From contig QKJP01000066.1 of the NCBI GenBank assembly GCA_003249255.1, positions 62,001 to 126,000 on the forward strand: DNA of 64,000 nt. The letters run 5' to 3'. This DNA comes from Bacteroidales bacterium. GTDB lineage: Bacteria > Bacteroidota > Bacteroidia > Bacteroidales > Marinilabiliaceae. Under the pieces are notes generated by a model. The model was not told where the DNA came from. It was given only the letters and a program-made list of their open reading frames with translations, and ran no database searches. Positions 26,264-35,259 of this stretch are shown piece by piece. The position numbers and the translations under genes are program-made. Position 1 is the first letter of the stretch. Each line of letters starts with the position of its first letter.

Positions 26264-26935
26264 ATGGAGGTTTTACTAAAGTGTCCACTGTTTCAGGGGA
26301 TTTTACAAGAAGATTTAAATAAGTTATTAACGGATATTCCTCATCAGGTTAAGAAATATTCAAAAGGACAAATGATCGCGCAAAGTGGTGATGAATGCAA
26401 ATCACTAATGATCATGTTAAAAGGGAGTGTGAGAGGAGAAATGATGGATTTTTCTGGAAAAGCCATCAAGATTGAGGATATTGAACCTCCAAAACCACTG
26501 GCTGTAGCTTTTTTGTTTGGAAAGGACAATACTTGTCCTGTAAATATTATAGCAAATGATGATGCAGAACTTTTTCTTTTGCCAAAGGAGTCTATGATAA
26601 TGTTATTGCAGAAGAGTGTTCCTTTCTTAAATAACTTTATGAACGCAATATCCAACAGGGCACAGTTTTTAAGTGAAAAAATACGTTTTTTAAATTTTCA
26701 GACTATAAAAGGAAAGTTTGCACATTATTTATTGTCTTTAGCTGGTAGTGTAGATGGTGAGATCATTTTGCCCAAAAGTCAGGAAGAATTGGCAACTATG
26801 TTTGGCGTTACAAGACCATCATTAGGAAGAACCATTCGGGAATTACACAATGATCATCTGATTGAGGCGAAAGGTAAAAGTGTGAAAATTTTGGAACGAA
26901 AGGCATTAATGGCACTGTTGAAAAATGACAGATAA
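26264..26935 (+). CDS. CRP/FNR family regulator, HcpR-like
   Basis: A 223-residue regulator with an N-terminal cyclic-nucleotide-binding-type sensor domain (about 10-125; KYSKGQMIAQSGDECKSLMIMLKGSVRG) and a C-terminal winged helix with SQEELATMFGVTRPSLGRTIREL. No FNR-type four-cysteine cluster is visible. Its position, divergent from hcp and its ferredoxin, matches HcpR, which senses nitric oxide and controls hcp in Bacteroidota such as Porphyromonas. I prefer the ATG at 26264: a longer reading frame from the GTG at 26198 would run through the palindromic operator. Confidence 0.85.
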   Translation: MEVLLKCPLFQGILQEDLNKLLTDIPHQVKKYSKGQMIAQSGDECKSLMIMLKGSVRGEMMDFSGKAIKIEDIEPPKPLAVAFLFGKDNTCPVNIIANDDAELFLLPKESMIMLLQKSVPFLNNFMNAISNRAQFLSEKIRFLNFQTIKGKFAHYLLSLAGSVDGEIILPKSQEELATMFGVTRPSLGRTIRELHNDHLIEAKGKSVKILERKALMALLKNDR

Positions 26936-27428
26936 GAGTGATGATTTCTTAATGCTACATCCTTGAATAAGGTGGGTATTTGATAAATTCGTGATTTTGT
27001 AATGAAATCATAGCATTGTTATTCTTTAATTGTAAGGCAGACATTACACCATCAAAAATAAATTGAAAATTGTGAATTGCACTTGTGAAAATGTAATCTT
27101 TCGTTTGAAGTCGATTGATAGAATTAAATAAAACAGTTTTAAGTGCTATTAGTCAATATGCTACGATATATAAATAGTTTGTTTTAACCGTGTCGTATCA
27201 TGTGTGTTTTCTTGCCATATCTCAATGATTTTTGATTAAGAAAAGAAGTTGTCTTCCGGTGTATAATTTTGGGCGTTAGAATTAGTTATAGGGGGTGTAT
27301 TTGTAAACCAATTACTCTGCAATGGAAAAATGGGATATCATTGGTAACGGAACTAACCGGCACATAGCTTTTTATTGAAAGCCAAAAAATAAGCTCAAGA
27401 ATTGAAGGGTTATATCTTTTGCACTTGC
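26936..27428. other. Intergenic stretch, nothing recognised
   Basis: About 490 bases of AT-rich sequence between the regulator and the radical SAM gene. I see no convincing reading frame, RNA fold or repeat, apart from the promoter at its right end. Confidence 0.5.
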
Positions 27429-27436
27429 TATCTTTG
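27429..27436 (+). promoter_or_regulatory. -7 box TATCTTTG of the radical SAM gene
   Basis: Exact TAnnTTTG match, with ATTG (27401-27404) about 24 bases upstream as a weak -33. It would start transcription about 12 bases before the ATG at 27455, and so excludes the longer frame starting at TTG 27419. Confidence 0.65.
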
Positions 27437-27454
27437 CTGCCTGATTTGATAGAT

Positions 27455-28402
27455 ATGGATAAGCAAATTTTTCCGTGGGGGCACGATAAGCGATACAACG
27501 ATTACAGTTCTTATATAAAACGCACATTTGGTCGTAGAGTACAAAAGGTAAGTATCAATGCTGGATTTACTTGTCCTAACAGAGATGGATCAAAAGGAAC
27601 AGGAGGTTGTTCATTTTGTAACAACAGTACTTTTAATCCTTCGTATTGCGAACCTGAATTGTCCATTACGGGGCAAATAGATACGGGAATTTCCTTTTTT
27701 AGAGAAAAGTATCGTACCCAGGAATATTTGGCCTATTTTCAGGCTTATAGCAATACTTATGGGGAAACTCAAGAAATACTTAAAAAATATAAAGAAGCTT
27801 TAGATCATCCGAAAGTAACAGGGATCGTTATCGGAACCAGACCGGATTGTATTTCAGATTCTTTACTAGAAGTTTTAAAAGAATGGAATGAGCAGCATTA
27901 TATTGCCATTGAATTAGGAGTGGAGTCTACCAATAATGAAACTTTAGGGAACATTAACAGGGGACATGGTTATGCGGAGACTCTTGATGCCGTGAAGCGA
28001 ATTTCAGAGTGTGGTATACCTGTGGGGATGCACTTAATATTAGGGTTGCCCGGTGAAAATAGAGAGTTGTTGTTACAACATGCAAAGGAAGTGTCACGAT
28101 TACCCATCTCCTTTTTAAAACTACATCAATTACAAATTGTAAAAGGAAGTCAGTTTGCAACAGATTATGAAAATACGCCTGATAAATTCAATTTGTATTC
28201 GGCAGATGAGTTTATCGATCTAATCGTCGATTTTGTTGAAATTCTGAATCCTCAGATTGTAATCGAACGTTTTATAAGTCAAGCACCACATGATTTATTA
28301 ATAGCTCCAAAATGGGGTTTAAAGAATTTTGAGTTCGTCGATAAAGTAATTAAGCGCCTCTATGAATTGGATACTTGGCAAGGAAAAAATTATGCTAAGT
28401 AA
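27455..28402 (+). CDS. Radical SAM protein, TIGR01212 / YhcC family
   Basis: A 315-residue radical SAM protein. The cluster motif is stretched as in this family: GFTCPNRDGSKGTGGCSFC, placing the cysteines as C-x12-C-x2-C rather than CxxxCxxC. Further family marks are YFQAYSNTYG, GTRPDCIS, ELGVESTNNETL and HLILGLPGE. The family is widespread and its substrate is not established (a tRNA-related or methylthio-type reaction has been suggested). I chose the ATG at 27455 because the -7 box at 27429-27436 lies upstream of it. It overlaps the convergent small gene at 28390 by 13 bases. Confidence 0.88.
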   Translation: MDKQIFPWGHDKRYNDYSSYIKRTFGRRVQKVSINAGFTCPNRDGSKGTGGCSFCNNSTFNPSYCEPELSITGQIDTGISFFREKYRTQEYLAYFQAYSNTYGETQEILKKYKEALDHPKVTGIVIGTRPDCISDSLLEVLKEWNEQHYIAIELGVESTNNETLGNINRGHGYAETLDAVKRISECGIPVGMHLILGLPGENRELLLQHAKEVSRLPISFLKLHQLQIVKGSQFATDYENTPDKFNLYSADEFIDLIVDFVEILNPQIVIERFISQAPHDLLIAPKWGLKNFEFVDKVIKRLYELDTWQGKNYAK

Positions 28403-28617
28403 ATTTTCTCGATTAATCGCCCTGCACAACCTTTGGGCTTGATGTGAGCAATGAATTTTGTGCCTGGATTTATTTTTGTTTCAGCTACGAATTCTGCCTC
28501 AATAGCACGCAAATTACCATCATTATTTTGAAAAATGTGGTATTCTTTCCCTTCATGTTCACTCCAGCTGCTTTTGAGGAAGCATAGTTCTTCTATAATT
28601 CTTTTCTTTTTCATCAC
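28390..28617 (-). CDS. Small hypothetical protein
   Basis: A 75-residue basic protein, possibly starting at the second of two adjacent methionines. It reads as a compact beta-rich domain (KEYHIFQNNDGNLRAIEAEF, TKFIAHIKPKGCAGRLIEKIYLA) with no known motif. Codon use looks like that of the neighbours, and the end overlaps the radical SAM gene tail-to-tail. I do not recognise the family. Moderate confidence that it is expressed. Confidence 0.55.
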   Translation of the reverse strand: MMKKKRIIEELCFLKSSWSEHEGKEYHIFQNNDGNLRAIEAEFVAETKINPGTKFIAHIKPKGCAGRLIEKIYLA

Positions 28618-28735
28618 GATACCTCTTTGTATGACTAAAACTTACATGCAAATGAAGTGCCGATTATTTTAATGTATTGTTTTTTAGCGTGTTGATGATT
28701 GAGTTTTTTTGAAATCCTTACAAAAATGTATAAAA

Positions 28736-28777
28736 AAAGCACCGCACTAAATCTAAATTGTTTAGCTGCGGTGCTTT
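28736..28777 (-). terminator. Terminator of the GH5-like gene
   Basis: AAAGCACCGCA (28736-28746) pairs with TGCGGTGCTTT (28767-28777), with inner TAAA/TTTA pairing; on the minus strand it is followed by T residues. Confidence 0.8.
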
Positions 28778-28796
28778 ATAATTACTTATCAGAACT

Positions 28797-30935
28797 TTAT
28801 TTTTTTTGTACTCGAATTGATTCTTGAGAATTAGCTGTGAATACCACAATAGTGTAGATTCCAGAGCTTAAATTGTTACCAATAGTCATTTGATTGGTAA
28901 AACCTTCGACAAGTGAAGAAACTAGTCTCCCTAGATTATCAAAAATTAAAATGCTACTAACGTTATTAGCATTGTTCAAGTTAATACTAATTTCATCCTT
29001 AAATGGATTGGGGTAAACGCCAGAAATGATATTTTTCTTGATTCCTGTATCTGTAGGTACTTGAGGAATTCCAGATATTTCTTTTGCCTCAAAGTGACCC
29101 CAGCCTACTGAACTCTTGTATTTAATATAGAATTTTCCGTCAACAGGAGCAGGCATTTCTCTTGAACTTTTTTGAGTATAGTCAATTCCGTTAATTTCAA
29201 TGTAATCAATGTTCCAAGAATTTACATAGCCAATTTGACGATCAACAACATAGCAGAACTCACCTTCTCCTTCAATAACAAATGAATCACCGGTTACTTC
29301 TGTTGGGTTCTCGCACATGCCTGTATAAACTTCAAAAACAGCTTTTAAACTCTTGTTGGAGTCCATTTTTATTTGGATGACATTGCTAGTACTTTCTTTA
29401 TTGCCTGTCCAGTGTGAGAATTTGTAGCCTACCACATTTTCTGCAGTCACTGTAACTACTGTTCCTTCTGTAAAAGTTAAAGTTGCAGGATTTGGTTCAG
29501 GATCATAAGTGATTTTTCCGTTTCCAGTTTTCTCTACGTGAAGAACATATTGCTTTGGCGGTAAATCTTCGGTAATGGTAATGTTGCAATAGGATTTGTA
29601 TCCACCATCAACTGAAGAGGCTGTTACTTTACATGTACCTTCTTTTAAGCCTTTGATATTACCATCTTTATCAATGGAAATATTATCATTTTCTAACGAC
29701 CAGGTAACATCTTTGTAAGTAGCTTTAGCAGGCTCAAATTCCAACATTAATTTGTATTCGTCATTCACTTCAAAAGTATATTCAGAAGGTACAATTTTTA
29801 CACCTGTTACCGGAATAGGATCCCATGAAGGATAAACTAATTCAGGGTGGTTTTTATGGAATGCATTAGTTGCGGGTATAATAGTTTCAAAAGTACCATG
29901 TCCATCTTTTTGAGGTGTTTTCCATGCACATACACCATCAAATCCGTTTTTGAATGCATTTTCATACATTTCTGTCACAGTTTGGTTAAATTTACTATCG
30001 GATATATCTTGACCAGAAGATTCACCTACTAATACAGGTTTATCATCCACTTGATAATATTCTGTAGTATGGGTAAAAGGTGAACCAAGGTATTCTGTTT
30101 GCCATGGATACCAGTGATATTGATAAAAATCTAAATATGCTTCTGGATCGTTTATGCATGAAGATAAAGCTTCGTCAGACCACATATTTCCTGTGGTAGG
30201 ATTGCCACTCTCTTTCTTTGTTTCACTATTCCACTTTGGAGCTGCTGAACCTGTTGTAATCGGTTTTTTTGAATTTTTATGGATTGCAGCCGCTATCATT
30301 GCGTGCATTTTTTGAACATCCTCAAAAGTCATGTTTCCATGTTCTGATTTGTTTTCAAATATCCATTCAGGTTCGTTACAAATTTCCCATCCTAACAAAT
30401 AAGGTTCGTTTTCATAACGCTTAATTAAATCGATTAAAACGTTGTCAATGAAGCTTTGAACATTTTCCTCAGAGCTTAACCATTTTTGCCATAATTCTGC
30501 TTTAGGGTGATAGGTTTTTGTAATATCAAAGGATAATAAACATGGAAGTATATACACTTGATTTTCATTGGCAACTTTAAAAAGGTGGTCTAAATGTTTG
30601 TAAAAATATTCGTTAACACCGCTTATGTATCCTTCATCATCAATTTCAGGACTCACTTCTCCATTACAGAAAATCCAAACGCGAGAAAGGTTAATTTTGT
30701 TTTCTTTGTATTTTGCGAATTCATTGGTCCACCAGTCATAATTAAAACGATTAGCTGGCTCTTCTTTAACTTCATCACGTCCAAAATCGACAAACAAATG
30801 CCAAGGACTGTTAATTCCATTAAACCAAATGTCGTTGCCTGAAACGGTAAATTTATTACCGGTTATTTTTACTTCCTGAGCACTAAGTCCCATTAGTATA
30901 GAAGCAAAAATGAAGAGTGTAAAGATTTTTTTCAT
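28797..30935 (-). CDS. Secreted GH5-like glycoside hydrolase with T9SS sorting domain
   Basis: A 712-residue secreted enzyme. After a signal peptide (1-19, ending LMGLSAQ), residues about 20-365 form a GH5/mannanase-type TIM barrel: GINSPWHLF, then the acid/base Glu in LGWEICNEPEW, then the nucleophile Glu in KPVLVGESSGQD. Next come a Big_2-type Ig domain (about 375-455), an InlB-B-repeat-like domain (YVLHVEKTGNGKITYDPEPNP...FSHWTGNKE, about 460-535), a short beta domain, and a T9SS type A sorting domain (VYPNPFKDEISI...SSGIYTIVVF). Likely beta-mannan or beta-glucan degradation at the cell surface. No SusCD pair is adjacent. Confidence 0.88.
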   Translation of the reverse strand: MKKIFTLFIFASILMGLSAQEVKITGNKFTVSGNDIWFNGINSPWHLFVDFGRDEVKEEPANRFNYDWWTNEFAKYKENKINLSRVWIFCNGEVSPEIDDEGYISGVNEYFYKHLDHLFKVANENQVYILPCLLSFDITKTYHPKAELWQKWLSSEENVQSFIDNVLIDLIKRYENEPYLLGWEICNEPEWIFENKSEHGNMTFEDVQKMHAMIAAAIHKNSKKPITTGSAAPKWNSETKKESGNPTTGNMWSDEALSSCINDPEAYLDFYQYHWYPWQTEYLGSPFTHTTEYYQVDDKPVLVGESSGQDISDSKFNQTVTEMYENAFKNGFDGVCAWKTPQKDGHGTFETIIPATNAFHKNHPELVYPSWDPIPVTGVKIVPSEYTFEVNDEYKLMLEFEPAKATYKDVTWSLENDNISIDKDGNIKGLKEGTCKVTASSVDGGYKSYCNITITEDLPPKQYVLHVEKTGNGKITYDPEPNPATLTFTEGTVVTVTAENVVGYKFSHWTGNKESTSNVIQIKMDSNKSLKAVFEVYTGMCENPTEVTGDSFVIEGEGEFCYVVDRQIGYVNSWNIDYIEINGIDYTQKSSREMPAPVDGKFYIKYKSSVGWGHFEAKEISGIPQVPTDTGIKKNIISGVYPNPFKDEISINLNNANNVSSILIFDNLGRLVSSLVEGFTNQMTIGNNLSSGIYTIVVFTANSQESIRVQKK

Positions 30936-31095
30936 TTTTTTGTTTGTGAATTAATTGTGTAGTGTGTACTGTTTCTAGTTTTTTACAATTAAGACATCAA
31001 TTTTATATAGCACCCTATATTGTAATTTCACAAAAGTTAACATTGATATAATAAAAGATTATTTTTAAAGCAGAATTTAAAAAAATGGTTTACTA

Positions 31096-31749
31096 ATGAA
31101 ACAGAAATTATTTATTGCGTTTATTTCGGCTCTGGCTTATTGGTTAATAAAGACTTATGTGCCTTATGGTGTGTTTTTGGTTTATCCAATTAATTTATTT
31201 GTAACATTTTTGCATGAGTTTGGACATTCGTTTTTTGCTGTAATTACCGGAGGTAGAGTTGATGCCTTACAGATTAATTTTAATGGATCCGGATATGCTG
31301 TAATTAGTGGAGGTTTTATGCCTTTGGTGTTGATGGGAGGTTATATAGGAAGTGCAATATTTGGAAATATTCTATTACACATTGGTTTATACAAGCCAAA
31401 AACTACGGTTGTAACGCTCTATGTATTAATGTTCGCTTTGGTTTTAAGTGCAGTATGGCTGTACAATTCAATCTTTACTTCGTTGCTCTTAATTGCCTTT
31501 GCTGCGGCTTTTTATTTCTTACGGAAAAAATCGAAAGAAAGCATTGCGTATATTTTAATAGTAATAGGGACTGCATCCATCATGTATATAGTAGAAGATT
31601 ATAGGGTAGGACCATCTTCAGATTTAGCAAAGTTTACCGAAATATTACCCATATTACCTCAATTTATTTGGGGAATTATTTGGCTTGGATTAGCCTTGTG
31701 GTTGACTTGGTTTAATTTAAAGCCGGCTATGAAAAGTATAAAAAAATGA
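31096..31749 (+). CDS. M50-like membrane metalloprotease (M50B family)
   Basis: A 217-residue membrane protein with about six hydrophobic segments. HEFGHSFFAVITGGRVD near residue 40 is the HExxH zinc motif inside a membrane helix, as in M50B-type (PF13398) proteins. The second zinc ligand motif of site-2 proteases (NxxPxxxxDG) is not seen, so activity is uncertain. Function unknown. It stands alone, convergent with the DUF4197 gene. Confidence 0.8.
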   Translation: MKQKLFIAFISALAYWLIKTYVPYGVFLVYPINLFVTFLHEFGHSFFAVITGGRVDALQINFNGSGYAVISGGFMPLVLMGGYIGSAIFGNILLHIGLYKPKTTVVTLYVLMFALVLSAVWLYNSIFTSLLLIAFAAAFYFLRKKSKESIAYILIVIGTASIMYIVEDYRVGPSSDLAKFTEILPILPQFIWGIIWLGLALWLTWFNLKPAMKSIKK

Positions 31750-31878
31750 CCTTTAAGGCTTTTTACTGTATGTTGTTGAAGAAGAATTGGATCATTGAAT
31801 GATCTGCTGAAAGCTTCTGGTTTCTAGTCCTTTGCTACTAGCTGAATATAGCGAACGCAAGAGTTTATCTGATAAAAA

Positions 31879-31904
31879 AAAGCTGCATGAAATAATGCAG
31901 CTTT
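31879..31904. terminator. Bidirectional terminator between the M50-like and DUF4197 genes
   Basis: AAAGCTGCAT pairs with ATGCAGCTTT around a six-base loop, with A and T runs on either side. Confidence 0.8.
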
Positions 31905-31929
31905 AATTGTCTTATTACAAGGTAGATTA

Positions 31930-32652
31930 TTAATCTCCAAATACTTTTTTAAGAATGTCGTTCACTCGTGCAATGGGATCGTGACGAATGTTTTTCTCTT
32001 CATCAGCAATTTTAATGAAGAGACCGTCTAAGGCTTTTTGTGTTAAGTAGGCATCTAAGTCTGTGTTTACAGGTTGATGTCCCAATATTTGTCCTGCAAT
32101 TGAATTGGCGTAAATGTTCCATTTGCTGGTTAATGTTTCCCAGGAATCATTGGCAGAAACATTACCAATAATATCTCTATCTAGTGCACTTTCAATGGTA
32201 GGATTATATAAGTTAAATAACTTAGTGTTTGTTTTAGATTTTAAATATTCGGTGGCTGCATTATCTGCACCATTTAAAATATTAAAGGCATCTACTATCG
32301 TCATTTCTGTAATGGCACCCCAAAAGATAGGAGCAGCTTCGGTAGCTGCATGTTCTGCCGCGCGGTTGATACCTAAGATAACATCTTCTATTAGGCCAGG
32401 GAATATTCCTGTAGGATCATTATCTGCATAATCTAGAATTACATCTGCTTCAGGTGGAAGTAAAATTTTTACAATTTCGTCTCCATAATAACCATCTTTT
32501 ACACCTAGAATGGTAGTAGCTGTATCGGTTCCTACTTTTAGAGCTGAGCGTAATCCTTCTGCCACTTCGGCTTCAGAAAGACTGTCGCTAACTTGTTCGC
32601 AAGAGAAAAGTGAAAGTGCTAAAAAAAATGCAAGTATTGGTCTTATTGTCAT
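31930..32652 (-). CDS. DUF4197 lipoprotein
   Basis: A 240-residue protein. From the ATG at 32652 it starts with a lipoprotein signal, RPILAFFLALSLFSCEQ, so I prefer this over a longer frame from 32733. The body matches DUF4197: GLRSALKVGTDTATTILGVKDGYYGDEIVKILLPPE near the start and a long helical remainder ending in a short conserved ILKKVFG-type tail. The family is common in the envelope of Bacteroidota and Proteobacteria and has no known function. Confidence 0.88.
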   Translation of the reverse strand: MTIRPILAFFLALSLFSCEQVSDSLSEAEVAEGLRSALKVGTDTATTILGVKDGYYGDEIVKILLPPEADVILDYADNDPTGIFPGLIEDVILGINRAAEHAATEAAPIFWGAITEMTIVDAFNILNGADNAATEYLKSKTNTKLFNLYNPTIESALDRDIIGNVSANDSWETLTSKWNIYANSIAGQILGHQPVNTDLDAYLTQKALDGLFIKIADEEKNIRHDPIARVNDILKKVFGD

Positions 32653-33035
32653 ATTTTGGGTTTTAAAAGAATTGTAAATTTTATAAAAATGTAATTGTCT
32701 GTCAATACTTGAAAAGTCCTTCGTAGGTTTCATTCAATGATGCTTTTCGTTGAATAATTATAAAAAAGGATTGTTTATAATAGAGTTGAGGAGTCTTAAT
32801 TAAATCGATTATTGATCCATAGGTAAGGTTTATTTGTAATAGTTATTCTCGAGTTCAAGTTAGGTGTTTGTTGAGTCTTTTTTTAAAAATATGCTACAAT
32901 TATGTAGGAAATATACGTTGTAAAACTTTCTTTTTTGTCTAAAAAGTATCTTTTCTTATGAGGTTTAACTTTAATGAAACCAAAATATCAATGTAAAATT
33001 AACATACGATAAACTTTACTTTTACCAGCAATAGA
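32653..33035. other. Intergenic stretch, nothing recognised
   Basis: About 380 bases of AT-rich sequence upstream of the DUF4197 lipoprotein gene. No gene, RNA or clear repeat is visible. Confidence 0.5.
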
Positions 33036-33043
33036 TATGTTTG
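33036..33043 (+). promoter_or_regulatory. -7 box TATGTTTG upstream of a small gene
   Basis: Exact TAnnTTTG match about 135 bases before the ATG at 33179. The -33 region has only a TTTA-type partial match. Confidence 0.4.
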
Positions 33044-33178
33044 CAGCGTATTGAGATTAATAATAATTGGAAGTAAAAGATGAAGTTTCTCAATTTTTAA
33101 GCATTGACTTTTAAGTTTTGGCACATGCTTTGAAAATGTTGAGGAAAATATAAAAATATAAACAAAAAGATAGTACCC

Positions 33179-33379
33179 ATGTTAGAGCATCAAATGAAAA
33201 TATTAAGTGAGCTTAGTTTTGATAAAGCTTTATTTCGTAATGAATTAATGAAAGCTTTTAAATGGTTGAGCAATACCGAACTTCAAACGCTTTGCACTTG
33301 GTTGAAAAATAATTTTAGCAATTTATATAACGACTTGATGAATGAGAGTTCGTTAAAGTTAGCGTTTAAAAACATGTAG
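33179..33379 (+). CDS. Small hypothetical protein
   Basis: A 66-residue protein that reads as two or three helices (FDKALFRNELMKAFKWLSNTELQTLCTWL). A TAnnTTTG box lies upstream with a long leader. The sequence is well-formed, but no family is recognised and codon bias cannot be judged on so short a frame. It could be a small cytoplasmic regulator or a chance frame. Confidence 0.45.
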   Translation: MLEHQMKILSELSFDKALFRNELMKAFKWLSNTELQTLCTWLKNNFSNLYNDLMNESSLKLAFKNM

Positions 33380-33550
33380 GATTAAACAAATAGTAGTAAT
33401 AGCGGGTTGGTTATATGTGGCCAACTAAGTAATGTTTGATGTATATTATTGTAAATAATCCTTACGTCGCAAAATGAATTTGAAAATATTATGTTGCGAT
33501 TTTTTCATGTGAAAATTAAGCTCGAGAGTAGGCTTTTTATGAAATGAAGT

Positions 33551-33720
33551 TAAGGGAGTGGAACGCGATGAAATCGTGTACCAGCGGGGGGCAGTTGGTC
33601 GGTCATTGGGTCAAGTCCTCTTAAAGCCCTGTTCAAATCAGAATAACCAATATCTGTAGTACAATGGTAGATTGCCGTAAGTTCTTCTACCGACATATCC
33701 GGGATATATGACTCCACTTG
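33551..33720 (-). pseudogene. Fragment of an ADP-ribosyltransferase-like toxin domain
   Basis: On the minus strand from about 33718 the frame reads VESYIPDMSVEELTAIYHC, then TTDIGYSDLNRALKRT and a stop at 33610-33612. A one-base shift near the end gives RGLDPMTDQ and continues to a stop near 33551. The pattern EELxAIxxYT...GYxxLNxALRG is the N-terminal part of the ART fold found in many bacterial toxins. No start codon and no catalytic residues remain. It is the last element of the decayed array at 33.5-37.0 kb. Homology is from pattern recognition only. Confidence 0.55.
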
Positions 33721-33792
33721 AAAAAGAAAGAGAAATTAGATCTAATTATAAATATAAAAATGTGGCGTAACTATTAGTCTCAAATTTAGTTG

Positions 33793-34725
33793 CTATTCCA
33801 ACTCTGTTTCTAGTACAAATACATACATTACAATAGCCTTTTTAGAAATAAGAGGGAGATTTATATGAAGATTATTTCCTATCCACTCATTTGCTTTTTG
33901 TAAATAATCATTTTGACCCTCTATACCAATTATTGAGCCTGACGAGTAAGTATCAGAATATGCATCAATAAAGACTGGATAATCTTTTAATGTTTTTTTA
34001 AATTCGCAACTAAAAAGTGTTTCGTTAGGATAAGCGTATTTTAATCCATTAATAATACAAAATGAGTATGTATAATGAAGATTATAATCTTCTATAATTT
34101 CTTTCTTATCAAAAGAATTACATAAAGCGTTCAAACAATTCTTTGACGCTACTTTGCCTAGTTTTATTGCATATAAAACTTTCTCATATTCTATACTCTT
34201 TCTATATGCTTCAATAAGGAGTTTTTCAGCACAACTATCACCCAAAAGTGCCTTTTCAAATATTGTAATTTGTCTCTTTTCTTTGCATTCAAGTAATTCA
34301 TTCTTCTCTTCTTCTGTTAAGTTTAGATAAACTGATAATTTTGGTAATCTGGAAATACTAACTTTATCTTTTATTTTATTACTAAATTTTTTTAAAACTT
34401 TAGGTTCTCCACATTCAATAAGCTGATTATAACAAAAATAAATCATTTCAAAACAATTAGCGCTATCCAACCCTTCTATTAATAGTTCGTACACTTTAGT
34501 ATTTCTGATATAAGGAAAGTTACATTCTTCTTTCTCTTGTCGTACAATTTTTTGTAATTGAGAAGTCATATCTTTTACTTCATTATATCGAAATTCATTT
34601 CCAAGCAATTCTGCAAATTGCTTTTTAAAATTAGCCGTCACCCCAATAACTCCATTTTGTGAAAATAAATTAGATGTAGCACTTAGTAATATTATTACAC
34701 AAACAAATATCTTAGTTTTCTTCAT
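33793..34725 (-). CDS. Secreted protein downstream of a toxin-like protease fragment (possible immunity protein)
   Basis: A 310-residue protein with a signal peptide (KKTKIFVCVIILLSATSNLFS, about 2-22) when started at 34725; a longer frame from 34779 would bury the signal. The mature part is mostly helical with several cysteines (CNFPYIRN, ANCFEMIYFCYNQLIECG, CAEKLLIEAY, KNCLNALC). No family is recognised. It begins ten bases after the stop of the protease fragment on the same strand, as an immunity gene follows its toxin. A periplasmic immunity or accessory role is inference. Confidence 0.65.
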   Translation of the reverse strand: MKKTKIFVCVIILLSATSNLFSQNGVIGVTANFKKQFAELLGNEFRYNEVKDMTSQLQKIVRQEKEECNFPYIRNTKVYELLIEGLDSANCFEMIYFCYNQLIECGEPKVLKKFSNKIKDKVSISRLPKLSVYLNLTEEEKNELLECKEKRQITIFEKALLGDSCAEKLLIEAYRKSIEYEKVLYAIKLGKVASKNCLNALCNSFDKKEIIEDYNLHYTYSFCIINGLKYAYPNETLFSCEFKKTLKDYPVFIDAYSDTYSSGSIIGIEGQNDYLQKANEWIGNNLHINLPLISKKAIVMYVFVLETELE

Positions 34726-34735
34726 AAATAAATTT

Positions 34736-35251
34736 TTAACGCGTGATTTTATCCCATTGCGATTCTGTACCATCTTCAAAGCTTTTTTGTTCCTGTCTAT
34801 ATCTAAGCTTTGTATCAGAACGCCCTCTTGATTTATACATAATATTATCTTGACTTGATAGATCTTTTAATCCAAATGGAGATTTATGCAATCGCTCATG
34901 TACTTTAGTCTGTATTACTTCTGAAAGCGTACCTGAAACGACCAATTGTGGAGTTGTAGATAGACCTGTTATATTTCTAAAAGCTACATCAGTAGGTGTA
35001 TAATTATTTTTTAAGCTGTTTTGAAAATATATCTTTAATCCTACAGTTCTATCTACCACAACTCCTTCTGCATTTAACGTTGTTGAATTTTCAAGAGTTA
35101 AAACTCTGCCATTTGTTATCTTACTATCTAATCCTTCTACTACAATAAAGTTATCTCCAATCTTGGCTGTATCGGTTATTCTGTAAGATTTCCGTATTTC
35201 ATTAATGCAAACCAAGGCGTCATAATCACCTCTTAGAGTAGCATTTGTCAT
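34736..35251 (-). pseudogene. Broken metalloprotease/toxin-like protein, C-terminal part
   Basis: The third and last piece of one disrupted gene. The frame is open upstream of its first methionine (GSSNNPELNAIMTNATLRG) and joins the middle piece by one frameshift in an AT-dinucleotide run near 35285-35296. It carries a second zincin-like motif, HERLH (His118, Glu119, His122), then FGLKD with Asp130, then the Met-turn-like DNIMY (Met138). It ends ten bases before the secreted partner gene. A C-terminal protease toxin domain is plausible (inference). Confidence 0.6.
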
Positions 35252-35259
35252 AATAGCAT

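Noticed and set aside
33420-33480. Similarity between this stretch (AATGTTTGATGTATATT...GTCGCAAAATGAA) and 40415-40460
   Set aside because: A few shared blocks only, in AT-rich sequence; not enough to call a repeat with confidence.
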